Part shown: piece by piece, positions 24,994 to 34,488 of the stretch
How positions within the stretch are numbered: the first letter of the stretch is position 1
How the letters are laid out: every line of letters begins with the position of its first letter
Source: Piscicoccus intestinalis NBRC 104926
Lineage (GTDB): Bacteria; Actinomycetota; Actinomycetes; Actinomycetales; Dermatophilaceae
Assembly: GCF_001515525.1 (NCBI RefSeq)
Contig: NZ_BCNQ01000022.1
Location: 1 to 51,912 of the forward strand
Reading direction: 5' to 3'
DNA length: 51,912 nucleotides
Position numbers and translations under genes: made by a program
Notes under the pieces: generated by a model
Database searches by the model: none
Seen by the model: only the letters and a program-made list of their open reading frames with translations
What the model was told of the DNA's origin: nothing

Positions 24994-25926
24994 ATGGCTG
25001 AGGACAAGTCCCGCAACCCCGACCCGCGCTACAACAAGCTGGCGATCGGCGTCTGCCCGGACCAGTGGGGCGTGTGGTTCCCGGAGGACCCCAAGCAGAT
25101 CCCCTGGAACACCGCCCTCGACGAGATGGCCCAGGCCGGTCTCTCGATCATGGAGACGGGCCCGTTCGGCTACTTCCCGACCGACCCGGCGCGCCTGAAG
25201 GAGGAGATGGACGCCCGCGGCTTCCGGGTCGTGGCCGGCACCGGCTGGGGCATCCTGCACAAGGAAGAGGCCTGGGCCGACACCGAGAAGACCTTCCGGG
25301 CGATCGGCGAGACCCACGCCGCCGTCGGCGCCGAGTACGTCGTGCACCTGCCCCCGCTGTTCCGCGACGACAAGACCTGGGAGTACACCGACGACCGCGT
25401 GCTCACCCCCGCCGCCTGGGACCTCTACATCAGCAACGCCGACAAGCTCGGCCGCATGATGAAGGAGGACTACGGCCTGAAGATGGTGCTGCACCCGCAC
25501 GGCGACAGCCACATCGAGACCCGCGAGGACATCGACCGCATTTTCGGCGCCACCGACCCGAACTACGTCGGCTTCTGCCTCGACACCGGGCACATCGTCT
25601 ACGGCCAGACCGACCCGATCGACCTCATCCGCGACTACCCCGAGCGCATCGACTACGTGCACATCAAGGCGATGGACCCGGGCCTGGTCAAGCAGGCGCA
25701 CGACGACGACTGGCCGTTCGGGCTCGCGGTCGCCAAGGGTTGCTCGGTCGCCCCGCCCGACGGCGAGCCGAAGATGCCGGGTCTCATCGAGGCGCTCGCC
25801 GACCTCGACAAGGAGCTCTACGTCATCACCGAGCAGGACATGTACCCCTGCGACCCGAGCTACCCGCTGCCCAACGCCATCAAGACGCGCGAGTACCTGG
25901 CCGAGTGCGGCCTCGGCGTCAAGTGA
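24994..25926 (+). CDS. TIM-barrel isomerase/dehydratase of the inositol cluster
   Basis: A 310-residue sugar-phosphate isomerase/epimerase-type barrel, not clearly assignable to IolE, IolH or IolI. Conserved-looking segments are IGVCPDQWGVWFPED near the start, METGPFGYF, VLHPHGDSHIETREDID (metal His and Glu), FCLDTGHIVYGQTDPIDLI and DYVHIKAMDP. It ends with EQDMYPCDPSYPLPNA, which places a Glu at the last metal position. GAAGGA is 8 nt before the ATG at 24994. It heads an operon with the two dehydrogenases and iolH. It probably handles an inosose or a related keto-inositol isomer. Confidence 0.75.
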   Translation: MAEDKSRNPDPRYNKLAIGVCPDQWGVWFPEDPKQIPWNTALDEMAQAGLSIMETGPFGYFPTDPARLKEEMDARGFRVVAGTGWGILHKEEAWADTEKTFRAIGETHAAVGAEYVVHLPPLFRDDKTWEYTDDRVLTPAAWDLYISNADKLGRMMKEDYGLKMVLHPHGDSHIETREDIDRIFGATDPNYVGFCLDTGHIVYGQTDPIDLIRDYPERIDYVHIKAMDPGLVKQAHDDDWPFGLAVAKGCSVAPPDGEPKMPGLIEALADLDKELYVITEQDMYPCDPSYPLPNAIKTREYLAECGLGVK

Positions 25927-25953
25927 CCGACGCGAGTTGAGGAGACGACACAC

Positions 25954-26958
25954 ATGACTTTGCGTATCGGCATGATCGGCCCCGGCGGCATGGGTCAGGC
26001 ACACATCGACCGGATCAACACCGTCATCGCGGGCGGCCAGCTCGTCGCGATAAGCGACATCGCCCCCGACAACGTGGCGACCGTCTCGGCCAAGTACGGC
26101 GTCACCGGCTACAACTCCAGCGCGGAACTGATCGGCGACCCCCAGGTCGACGCCGTGATGATCTGCAGCTACGGCCCCGCGCACAAGGACGACGTCATCG
26201 CGTGCATCGAGGCCGGCAAGCCGGTCTTCTGCGAGAAGCCACTGACCCCCACGGCCGCCGAGGCCATCGAGATCATGGAGGCGGAGCAGAATGCGGGCCG
26301 CAAGCTCGTCACCGTCGGCTTCATGCGCCGCTTCGACGAGTCCTACCAGCAGATGAAGGCGATCCTCGACTCCGGTGAGGTCGGCGAGACGCTCATCATC
26401 CACAACCGGCACCGCAACCCCACCGTGCCGCAGCACTACACGTGGGACATGGCGATCAACGACACGGCGATCCACGAGATCGACACGATGCGCTGGCTGA
26501 CCGGCGAGGAGATCGTCGCGGTGCGGGTCGACAAGCCGAAGAAGACGACCCACCGCTTCGAGCACCTGCAGGACCCGCTGATCCTCATCATGGAGACGCA
26601 GTCCGGCATCTGGATCGACGACGAGGTCTTCGTCAACAACCAGCACGCCTACGACATCCAGTGCGAGGCCGTCGCGGAGACGGGCACGATCCGCCTCTCC
26701 GACCAGCACAAGATCGAGCGCACCGGCACCGTCGGCCGCTCGAATGTGTTGACCATGGACCACAACCAACGGTTCTGGGGCGCCTTCGTCACCGAGGTGC
26801 GGCAGTGGATCCACGCGGCGGCCGCCGGCGAGCACACCGGCTCCAGCAGCTGGGACGGGTACGCGGCCGCGGTCGTCTGCGACGCCGGGGTGCAGGCGCT
26901 GACCGCCGACGGCAAGGTCGCCGTCGAGCTGATCGACAAGCCCGCGTTCTACGCCTGA
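25954..26958 (+). CDS. iolG: Inositol 2-dehydrogenase-like oxidoreductase
   Basis: A 334-residue Gfo/Idh/MocA enzyme that should oxidise myo-inositol to 2-keto-myo-inositol with NAD. The Rossmann start is IGMIGPGGMGQAHIDRI, the conserved lysine motif is CEKPLTPT near residue 95, and GFMRRFDESY opens the substrate domain. NDTAIHEIDTMRWL carries the catalytic Asp/His pair in the D-x3-H-x-D-type arrangement common to IolG. Gene starts 28 nt after the preceding barrel gene, with GAGGAG upstream. It is one of three paralogues in the locus; which of them prefers myo- or scyllo-inositol cannot be told. Confidence 0.88.
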   Translation: MTLRIGMIGPGGMGQAHIDRINTVIAGGQLVAISDIAPDNVATVSAKYGVTGYNSSAELIGDPQVDAVMICSYGPAHKDDVIACIEAGKPVFCEKPLTPTAAEAIEIMEAEQNAGRKLVTVGFMRRFDESYQQMKAILDSGEVGETLIIHNRHRNPTVPQHYTWDMAINDTAIHEIDTMRWLTGEEIVAVRVDKPKKTTHRFEHLQDPLILIMETQSGIWIDDEVFVNNQHAYDIQCEAVAETGTIRLSDQHKIERTGTVGRSNVLTMDHNQRFWGAFVTEVRQWIHAAAAGEHTGSSSWDGYAAAVVCDAGVQALTADGKVAVELIDKPAFYA

Positions 26959-27070
26959 CCTGCAGAACTGCGCCCGGCCGGGCCCACCCCCGCCGGAGGG
27001 GCCCCGCCGCGACGCACCACCGTCAAACACGGGCCCGTGCCGAGCCCGAGCAACGATCAGAAGGACGGCC

Positions 27071-28261
27071 ATGAGCAAGGACCTCGGCGTCGGAGTCATC
27101 AGCCTCGGCTGGATGGGACGCCTGCACACCCGCGGCTACAAGCAGGTCGCCGAGCGCTATCCCGAGCTCGACGTGCGGCTGCGGCTCGTGTCCGCCGCCG
27201 ACCCCGTGCAGCGCAACCTCGACGACGCCACCCGCTCGCTGGGTTTCGAGCGGGCCACCGCCGACTACCGCGAGCTGCTCGCCGACCCCGAGGTCGACGT
27301 CGTCTCGATCTGCGGCCCCAACTACCTGCACCAGGAGATGGCGCTCGCGGCCGTGCAGGCCGGCAAGCCGTTCTGGATCGAGAAACCGATGGGCGTCTCC
27401 GCGGCGCAGTCCAAGGAGATCACCCAGGCTGCGGAGGCGGCCGGGCTCGTCACCGCCTCCGGGTTCAACTACCGGCACACCCCGGCCGTCGAGCACGCGC
27501 GCGACCTCATTCGCGGCGGCCGGTTGGGGCGCATCACCAACGTGCGCTGCTGGCTCATCGCCGACTACGCCTCCTCGCCGCAGGGCCCGCTGACGTGGCG
27601 GTACAGCAAGGAGCTCGCGGGCTCGGGCGTCTTCGGCGACCTGCTCTCGCACGGCTTCGACCTCGCCCAGTACCTCGTCGGCCGCATCGCCTCGGTCTCG
27701 GCGATGTCGGGAACGTTCATCCCCGAGCGTCCCAAGGCCTTGGAACAAGGCATCGGGCACGCCGCGGTCGCGGTCACCCAGGAGACCTACCCCGTGGAGA
27801 ACGAGGACTACGGCGCCGTGCTCGCCCGCTTCGACAGCGGCGTGCTCGGCACCTTCGAGACGAGCCGGGTCGCGGTCGGGCCACGCGCCGAGTACGTCAT
27901 CGAGGTCTACGGCACGCAGGGAAGTGTGCGCTGGAACTACGAGTACATGAACCACCTCGACGTGCTCATCGCGGCCGACAACGCGCACCACCACGGCTAC
28001 ACCCGTGTCATGGCCGACGCCACCCACGGCGACTTCGGCCGCTTCCAGCCAGGCCCCGGCCAGGGCATGAGCTTCGACGACCAGAAGACGATCGAGGCCA
28101 AGCTGTTCCTGGAGTCGGTGCTCACCGGCGAGCAGCTGGCCCCCTCGGCCGCCGACGCGTGGGCGGCTGCCGAGTGCGACGAGGCCGCGGTGGCCTCCGC
28201 CGCCGACGGCGCGTGGCACGACGTGCCGACCGTGCCGGGCCGCACCACCTACGACCGCTAG
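27071..28261 (+). CDS. Gfo/Idh/MocA oxidoreductase, long form
   Basis: A 396-residue NAD(P)-dependent dehydrogenase, some 60 residues longer than IolG. It has VGVISLGWMGRLHTRGY, IEKPMGVSAAQ (the EKP lysine) and FNYRHTPAVEHAR. DLLSHGFDLAQYLVG supplies the catalytic His/Asp. The extra length lies in the C-terminal sheet domain around AADNAHHHGYTRVMAD. Similar long members act on scyllo-inositol or other inositol isomers and sugar acids; that role is inferred from the locus. AAGGA is 6 nt before the ATG at 27071. It is co-directional with iolG (112 nt) and iolH (42 nt). Confidence 0.82.
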   Translation: MSKDLGVGVISLGWMGRLHTRGYKQVAERYPELDVRLRLVSAADPVQRNLDDATRSLGFERATADYRELLADPEVDVVSICGPNYLHQEMALAAVQAGKPFWIEKPMGVSAAQSKEITQAAEAAGLVTASGFNYRHTPAVEHARDLIRGGRLGRITNVRCWLIADYASSPQGPLTWRYSKELAGSGVFGDLLSHGFDLAQYLVGRIASVSAMSGTFIPERPKALEQGIGHAAVAVTQETYPVENEDYGAVLARFDSGVLGTFETSRVAVGPRAEYVIEVYGTQGSVRWNYEYMNHLDVLIAADNAHHHGYTRVMADATHGDFGRFQPGPGQGMSFDDQKTIEAKLFLESVLTGEQLAPSAADAWAAAECDEAAVASAADGAWHDVPTVPGRTTYDR

Positions 28262-28303
28262 CCGACCCGCCTCCCGCACCGACGCGAAAGCAGGAACCGA
28301 CAC

Positions 28304-29170
28304 ATGGTGAAGATCCTCCTCGACCCCTCGATGTACCACCCGCAGCTGTCTGTCGCAGACGAGTGCTACAAGGCGGCCGAGCTCGAGTACGAGTACATCG
28401 AGCTGTCGCCGCGCGCCGACTTCCACGAGTGGCACCACTACCCGAAGGTCGACGACGCCCAGATCGCGCAGGTCAAGAAGGCCATGGCCGACTCCGGCGT
28501 GAAGATCTGGACCTTCAACCCCGTGTACAACTGGTCCGCGCCCGACGAGCAGGACCGCGAGCACGCGGTGCGCTGCATCCGGCGGCTGCTGCAGATCGCG
28601 AACGAGCTCGAGGTGCCGCTCATCGCCACCGAGTTCTCCGGCGACCCCAACCAGCCGCTACGCAGCGAGGCGGCCTTCTATAAGTCGATCGAAGAGTTGA
28701 TCCCCGACTTCGAGAAGCACGGCATCGAGTGCACGATCGAGGCCCACCCCTACGACTTCGTCGAGACCAACGACCGCGCCGTTCAGATCGTCCGCGGCGT
28801 CAACAAGGGGTGGCTGAACTACGAGTTCTGCCTGCCGCACATGTTCCACCTCGGCCAGGGCAGCACCGACGCCGTGTCGATGATGAAGTACGCCGGCGAG
28901 CGCCTCAAGCACGTGCACATCGCCGACGTCTACAACCACGTGGCCAACGTCGGCAACCGCTACATCGTCAACCCGCCCGGCGTCGACGCCCGCATCCACC
29001 AGCACAACGAGATCGGCAACGGCGAGGTCCCGTGGGACGACGTCTTCGGCTACCTGCGCGAGATCTCCTACGACGGGCCGGTCTCGGTCTGCGTGTTCGG
29101 GTGGGAAGAGGAGATGGACGCGATCCACGTGCGCATGCGTGAGCGGATCGAAGCCGAGCTCGGTCAGTGA
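28304..29170 (+). CDS. iolH: IolH-like TIM-barrel protein
   Basis: A 288-residue barrel protein resembling Bacillus IolH, whose exact reaction is not settled. Segments include LLDPSMYHPQLSVADECYKA at the start, YIELSPRADF, TEFSGDPNQP and IEAHPYDFVETND (metal Glu/His). It continues FCLPHMFHLGQG, KHVHIADVYNHVAN and HQHNEIGNGEVPWDDVFGYL near the end. The last motif is typical of the family. The gene ends the 24994-29170 operon; 311 nt without another gene follow. AGGA lies 11 nt before the ATG at 28304. Confidence 0.8.
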   Translation: MVKILLDPSMYHPQLSVADECYKAAELEYEYIELSPRADFHEWHHYPKVDDAQIAQVKKAMADSGVKIWTFNPVYNWSAPDEQDREHAVRCIRRLLQIANELEVPLIATEFSGDPNQPLRSEAAFYKSIEELIPDFEKHGIECTIEAHPYDFVETNDRAVQIVRGVNKGWLNYEFCLPHMFHLGQGSTDAVSMMKYAGERLKHVHIADVYNHVANVGNRYIVNPPGVDARIHQHNEIGNGEVPWDDVFGYLREISYDGPVSVCVFGWEEEMDAIHVRMRERIEAELGQ

Positions 29171-29481
29171 CGGGCCGGCGTCTCGGGCCGGTGTGACGGG
29201 CCCGCGTCGGGATGCCGAATCGTTACCGCTCGACCACCCACGTCCCTTCTTCTCCCGAACGATCGTCCTGCTCGCTCTCAGGTTGAAAACCGTTCAATAG
29301 CAGCGGATTTCGGCCCCGACTGAGCCTCCCAGCGGCACGCTCGCGGTGCCCGGGCGGGGTCGTGGGGCGACTCTGCGGCTCCCGCAGTACCGGATTGCCC
29401 AGTACGGTGATCGACCACGGGCGTCCGCGAACGGGCTGCGCGCCCGGACCCATCGACTCCGATCGGCGAGGACGCGCAGAC
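29171..29481. other. Intergenic gap before the hydrolase-fold gene
   Basis: No gene is seen. The stretch 29171-29210 has short repeats of GACGGGCC and GGGCCGG that could fold weakly. No copy of the iol operator was found here, so the following gene may be expressed by read-through or from an unrecognised promoter. Confidence 0.5.
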
Positions 29482-30423
29482 ATGGCCGAAGAACTGCGGA
29501 TCCCGGTGGCGGGGGGCGAGCTGGCCGTCACGGACTACGGCGGTCCGGGGCGCACCGTCGTCCTCGTCCACAGCGTCGGCTACTCCAGCGACGTCTGGCG
29601 GCGGTTCGCGCCGCTGCTCGCGGAGTCCTCCCGCGTGCTCGCCGTCGACCTGCGCGGGCACGGGCAGAGCACGGCCCAGCTGTCCGAGGTGCTGGAGATC
29701 GCGGCCGACCTGGAGACCCTCGTCGCCGAACTCGACCTGCGTTGCCCGGTGCTCCTCGGCCACCAGTACGGAGGCGGGGTGGCCGCCGTCATCGCGAGCC
29801 TGTCGCCGCTGCTGTGGGGCGGGCTGTGCGTCATCGACAGCCCGGTGACCAGCAGTCAAGCCGAGTACCGCGGCCTGCTCGACATCTTCTCCAGTGAGCC
29901 GGTGCGCGACGAGCTCGCCAACCGGTTCGCGTTCGGCGCCTCCGGGGTCGGCGAGGAGTCGCGCATCCGCTTCCTGCAGGAGGCTGGGCGCAGGATGTCC
30001 GACGACTGGCTGAGCCTGCCGCGGGTGGGCTCGGAGGATTACCAGCTGGCGCGCTCGGTGCTGACGGACCCGCAGTCCGGCGAGTGGGTCCGGCAGCCGA
30101 CCCGGCGCACGGTGGAACTGCTGACCACCGTCGACGAGCGCTTCCCGGTGCCCGGCCGCGAGCTGCTCGAACGCGTCATCGCGCCGGTCTGGGTGCTGCA
30201 GCCCGAAGACGGCGAGTACGGCGACGGCTTCGACGAGGTGACCGCCATGGCCGCCGGCCGGCTGGGCTGGGCCACGACCCGCCTGCCCGGCCGCTCGTTC
30301 ATGGCCCACACCCACCCCGAGGTGCTCCACGACGCCCTCGTCACCCTGCTCAGCTCCCTGCCGAAGCAACAGGAGCCCGACCGTGCCTCCCTGGCCGACC
30401 GCTCGCGACGCCCGCAGACGTGA
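29482..30423 (+). CDS. Alpha/beta-hydrolase-fold protein lacking the serine nucleophile
   Basis: A 313-residue protein with the order of an alpha/beta hydrolase: VVLVHSVGYSSDVW (oxyanion-hole strand), LAVDLRGHGQS, the elbow LLGHQYGGG, VWVLQPEDGEYGDGF for the acid and FMAHTHPE for the histidine. At the nucleophile elbow GxSxG reads G-H-Q-Y-G, with Gln95 in place of Ser. The protein may therefore be non-hydrolytic or use another mechanism, as some C-C-bond or cofactorless family members do. The ATG at 29482 begins the conserved part; the frame upstream is not conserved-looking. It lies between iolH and the ABC importer on the same strand. Its role in inositol use is unknown. Confidence 0.7.
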   Translation: MAEELRIPVAGGELAVTDYGGPGRTVVLVHSVGYSSDVWRRFAPLLAESSRVLAVDLRGHGQSTAQLSEVLEIAADLETLVAELDLRCPVLLGHQYGGGVAAVIASLSPLLWGGLCVIDSPVTSSQAEYRGLLDIFSSEPVRDELANRFAFGASGVGEESRIRFLQEAGRRMSDDWLSLPRVGSEDYQLARSVLTDPQSGEWVRQPTRRTVELLTTVDERFPVPGRELLERVIAPVWVLQPEDGEYGDGFDEVTAMAAGRLGWATTRLPGRSFMAHTHPEVLHDALVTLLSSLPKQQEPDRASLADRSRRPQT

Positions 30424-30424
30424 G

Positions 30425-30447
30425 AATGTTACGACAAACCGTTGACT
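30425..30447 (+). promoter_or_regulatory. iol operator and -35 element before the ABC importer
   Basis: AATGT-TACG-ACAAA (30425-30438) followed 3 nt later by TTGACT (30442-30447). The site starts right after the hydrolase stop. The arrangement equals that before iolC and the transaldolase gene. No strong -10 is obvious. Confidence 0.6.
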
Positions 30448-30595
30448 TTGCTGCGTCGGTCGATGCAGTCTTTCTTCACTTCATCGCCCCGGCCTGAGCC
30501 GTCGATTCGAGGCGCTCCTCCTCTGGACTCCGGAACTCCCGAAGTCCGCCCACCGACCCCGTCGACGGTGACGGGGCCTGCGAAAGGTAATGACG

Positions 30596-31585
30596 ATGAC
30601 CCGATACCGCCGCATCAGTGTCGCTGTGGCGGTGGCCGCTTCGGCCACCCTGACCCTCACGGCCTGCTCCTCGTCGGGGGGCCGGCAACAGGCAGAGGCC
30701 ACCGCAGGTGCCGGAGCCGCTCCCGCCAAGATCATGACCGTCGCCTTCATCACGCACGCGGCAGCCGGCGACACCTTCTGGGACCTCGTGCGCAAGGGCG
30801 CGGAGGACGCGGCCGAGAAGGACGGCGTCACCCTCGAATACACCCCGGACCCCGACGGAGCCAACCAGGCCAACCTCGTCAAGCAGGCGATGGACAAGGG
30901 CGTCGACGGCATCGCGGTCACTCTGGCCAAGCCCGACGCGCTCAGCGGCAACGTGCGGTCGGCGGTACAGGCGGGCATCCCGGTCGTCGCTCTCAACGCC
31001 GGTAGCGACGTATGGCGTGACATGGGGGTGCTGTCGTACTTCGGCCAGGACGAGAAGATCGCCGGTGAGGAGGCCGGCAAGCGGCTGACCAGCGAGGGTG
31101 CCCAGAAGGTGGTGTGCGTGATTCAAGAGCAGGGCCACGTCGGCCTGGAATCCCGTTGCGACGGCGTGGCCGCCGGCCATCCGCAGACCGAGAAGCTCTA
31201 TGTCACCGGCACTGACATGGGTGACGTGCAGTCCAAGGTCACCGCCAAGTTGCAGCAGGACGCTTCCGTCACGCACGTGATGATGCTCGGCGCCCCGTTC
31301 GCCATGACGGCGATCAAGTCGATTCAGGAGTCCGGAAGCAAGGCCAAGCTCGTTTCCTTCGACATGAACAAGGACATCGTGGCCCAGATCAAGGCGGGCA
31401 CGGTGGCCTGGGCCGTCGACCAGCAGCCGTACCTGCAGGGGTACCTCGCAGTCGACTCACTGTGGCTGCACAAGACGAACGGCAACGTGGTCGGTGGTGG
31501 CCAGCCGGTGCTCACCGGCCCCTCGTTCGTCGACAGCAGCAATGTCGCGGCCGTCGAGCAGTTCGCGGCCAACGGAAAGCGGTGA
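30596..31585 (+). CDS. Sugar ABC transporter substrate-binding lipoprotein
   Basis: A 329-residue extracytoplasmic binding protein of the ribose/inositol (RbsB/IbpA) group. The signal peptide ends in the lipobox LTAC, followed by SSSGG. Mature features are VAFITHAAAGDTFWDLVRKG, ANLVKQAMDKGVDGIAVTLAKPDAL and AGIPVVALNAGSDVW, then GQDEKIAGEEAGKRL and SFDMNKDIVAQIKAGTVAWAVDQQPYLQGYLAVD near the C-terminus. It should capture the substrate, probably an inositol, and deliver it to the adjacent permease. AAAGG is 8 nt before ATG 30596; the ATG two codons earlier is too close to it. The permease follows 8 nt after the stop. Confidence 0.9.
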   Translation: MTRYRRISVAVAVAASATLTLTACSSSGGRQQAEATAGAGAAPAKIMTVAFITHAAAGDTFWDLVRKGAEDAAEKDGVTLEYTPDPDGANQANLVKQAMDKGVDGIAVTLAKPDALSGNVRSAVQAGIPVVALNAGSDVWRDMGVLSYFGQDEKIAGEEAGKRLTSEGAQKVVCVIQEQGHVGLESRCDGVAAGHPQTEKLYVTGTDMGDVQSKVTAKLQQDASVTHVMMLGAPFAMTAIKSIQESGSKAKLVSFDMNKDIVAQIKAGTVAWAVDQQPYLQGYLAVDSLWLHKTNGNVVGGGQPVLTGPSFVDSSNVAAVEQFAANGKR

Positions 31586-31592
31586 CGCGTCG

Positions 31593-32656
31593 ATGACAAC
31601 CTCTTCGGCACCGACTCCGGCGCCGGCGAAGGACGCACCACCGCCCGGTGATGACCGGGTGCGTCAGCGCACCGCGATCAACGTGCTGATGAGCCGACCG
31701 GAGATCGGCGCGCTGGTCGGTGCGTTCGCCGTGTTCGCGCTGTTCTTCGCGGTGGCCCCCGCCTTCCGCAACCTCGCCAACGTCGGCACGATCCTGTACG
31801 GCTCGTCGCTCATCGGCATCATGGCCGTGGGCGTCGCGATGCTCATGATCGGCGGCGAGTTCGACCTGTCCACCGGCGTCGCCGCCACGACGTCCGGGCT
31901 GACCGCGGCCCTCGGCGCCTGGTACTTCGGGCTCAACGTGTGGGTCGGCGTGCTACTGGCGCTTGTCATCTCCTTGGCGATCGGTGCCTTCAACGGGTGG
32001 ATGCTCGTCAAAACCGGGTTGCCGAGCTTCCTCGTGACACTCGGGACCTTCTTCATCCTGCGCGGTGCCAACCTCGGCATCACCCGCAGTGTGACCGGCA
32101 ACGTCGCAACCACCTCGATCACCGACATGGACGGCTGGGATTCGGCGAAGGCCGTGTTCGCGTGGAACCTGCGGCTCGGCCCGGTGAATATCAAGATGCT
32201 GGTGCTCATGTGGTTCGTGCTCACCGCGCTGGCCGCGTACGTGCTGCTGCGCACCAAGATCGGCAACTGGATCTTCGCGGTGGGCGGCGACGACAAGGCG
32301 GCCCGTGCGGTCGGTGTGCCGGTGACCGCCACGAAGATCGGCCTGTTCATGTTCGTCGGATTCTGCGCCTGGCTGCTCGGCATGCACCTGCTGTTCGAGT
32401 ACAACGTCGTGCAGTCCGGTGAGGGTGTCGGTAAGGAATTCATCTTCATCATCGCCGCCGTCGTCGGCGGGTGCCTGCTGACCGGTGGCTACGGCTCGGT
32501 CATCGGTGCAGGCCTGGGCGCGCTCGTGTTCGGCATGACCCAACTGGGCATCAACTACGCGAGTTGGAACCCCGACTGGTTCTTCACGTTCCTCGGGGTG
32601 ATGCTGCTGCTCGCCTGCATCGTCAACCTGTACGTCAAGACGAGGGCGGACGCGAG

Positions 32657-32660
<4 letters not shown>
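31593..32660 (+). CDS. Sugar ABC transporter permease (RbsC type)
   Basis: A 355-residue permease with a proline-rich cytoplasmic N-terminus and about nine hydrophobic segments. The family core is IMAVGVAMLMIGGEFDLSTG (the BPD_transp_2 signature), with TGLPSFLVTLGTFFILRG and the ATPase-contact loop AVGGDDKAARAVGVPVTATKI. It forms the membrane channel, probably as a homodimer. The ATG at 31593 is 8 nt after the binding-protein stop; its stop overlaps the ATPase start (ATGA). The gene order is binding protein, permease, ATPase. Confidence 0.9.
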
Positions 32661-33571
<911 letters not shown>

Positions 33572-33613
33572 CGGAACTGAGGAATGCTGCCCAGGACCTG
33601 CGAGATACGCCTG

Positions 33614-33651
33614 CGCCGCCCGCCGAGGGACGACTCCCACGGCGGGCGGCG
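33614..33651. terminator. Bidirectional terminator between convergent genes
   Basis: CGCCGCCCGCCG (33614-33625) and CGGCGGGCGGCG (33640-33651) pair perfectly with a 14-nt loop, between the ABC ATPase stop and the minus-strand stop at 33658. Confidence 0.85.
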
Positions 33652-33657
33652 TGGCCG

Positions 33658-34488
33658 TCACAGCGTGAACGCCGCCCGGAAGGCCTCGACGGCGTCGGTG
33701 GAGTCGCCCGCGGCCTTGGCCTCCATGGCGATCGTGCCGGTGTACCCGGCGTCGGCGAGGGCGCGCGCGATCGCGGGGTAGTTGATCTCCCCGGTGCCGG
33801 GTTCGCAGCGGCCGGGCACGTCGGCGACCTGGATCTCGCCGACGTAGGGCAGCGCGCGGCGGCACAGCTCGATGAGGTTCCCCTCGTCGACCTGCGCGTG
33901 GTACAGGTCGAGGTTGAGCCGCAGGTAGGGGCTGTCGACCGTCTGCACCAGTCCGAGGGTGTCGGCGGCGGTGGCGAACGGGGTGCGCGGGTGGTCGACG
34001 CCTCGGTTGAGGTTCTCCAGCTCGAAGACGACGTCGTGCTCCTGCCCGAGGCGGGCGACCGCCTCCAGGGTGAGGGCGGCGCGCGCCCACATCGGGCCGG
34101 TGACGTCGTCGCAGGGCACGACCGGAAGGCCGTCGCCGTCGAGTCCGGTGCCGTGCAGGTTGAGGCGCGGGATGCCGAGCCGCTTGGCGACGTCGATGGA
34201 TTCGCGGGCGGTGGCGAGCAGTTCGGCGGCGCCGTCGGGGTCGGCGAGCGTTCCGCGCAGGTAGCCGGTCATCGAGCCGATGACGACGCCGTCGGCCACA
34301 GCGGCCGCGAGCACGTCGAGGTCGTGGTTGCTCCAGTCCCAGATCTCGACCTGGAAGCCGAGCTCGTGCAGGTGCCGGAGGCGCTGGGCGACGGTGAGCT
34401 CGCCGAAGACCATTTCGGAGCTGACGGCGAGGGTGAACGGGCCGTGCCGTCCGACCTCGGGCGCAGTGGTGAGGGTGGGGGTGCTCAT
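33658..34488 (-). CDS. Hydroxypyruvate isomerase-like TIM-barrel protein
   Basis: A 276-residue xylose-isomerase-like barrel. The segment IQVADVPGRCEPGTGEINY is the strongest family mark and is typical of hydroxypyruvate isomerase (Hyi) and its relatives. FELENLNRGVDHPRTPF gives the first metal Glu, LNLDLYHAQVDEGNL the Asp/His, and AMEAKAAG the last Glu. In an inositol locus it could isomerise an inosose or tartronate-type intermediate instead. The ATG at 34488 overlaps the LacI stop (ATGA), so it is co-expressed with the regulator. Confidence 0.8.
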   Translation of the reverse strand: MSTPTLTTAPEVGRHGPFTLAVSSEMVFGELTVAQRLRHLHELGFQVEIWDWSNHDLDVLAAAVADGVVIGSMTGYLRGTLADPDGAAELLATARESIDVAKRLGIPRLNLHGTGLDGDGLPVVPCDDVTGPMWARAALTLEAVARLGQEHDVVFELENLNRGVDHPRTPFATAADTLGLVQTVDSPYLRLNLDLYHAQVDEGNLIELCRRALPYVGEIQVADVPGRCEPGTGEINYPAIARALADAGYTGTIAMEAKAAGDSTDAVEAFRAAFTL

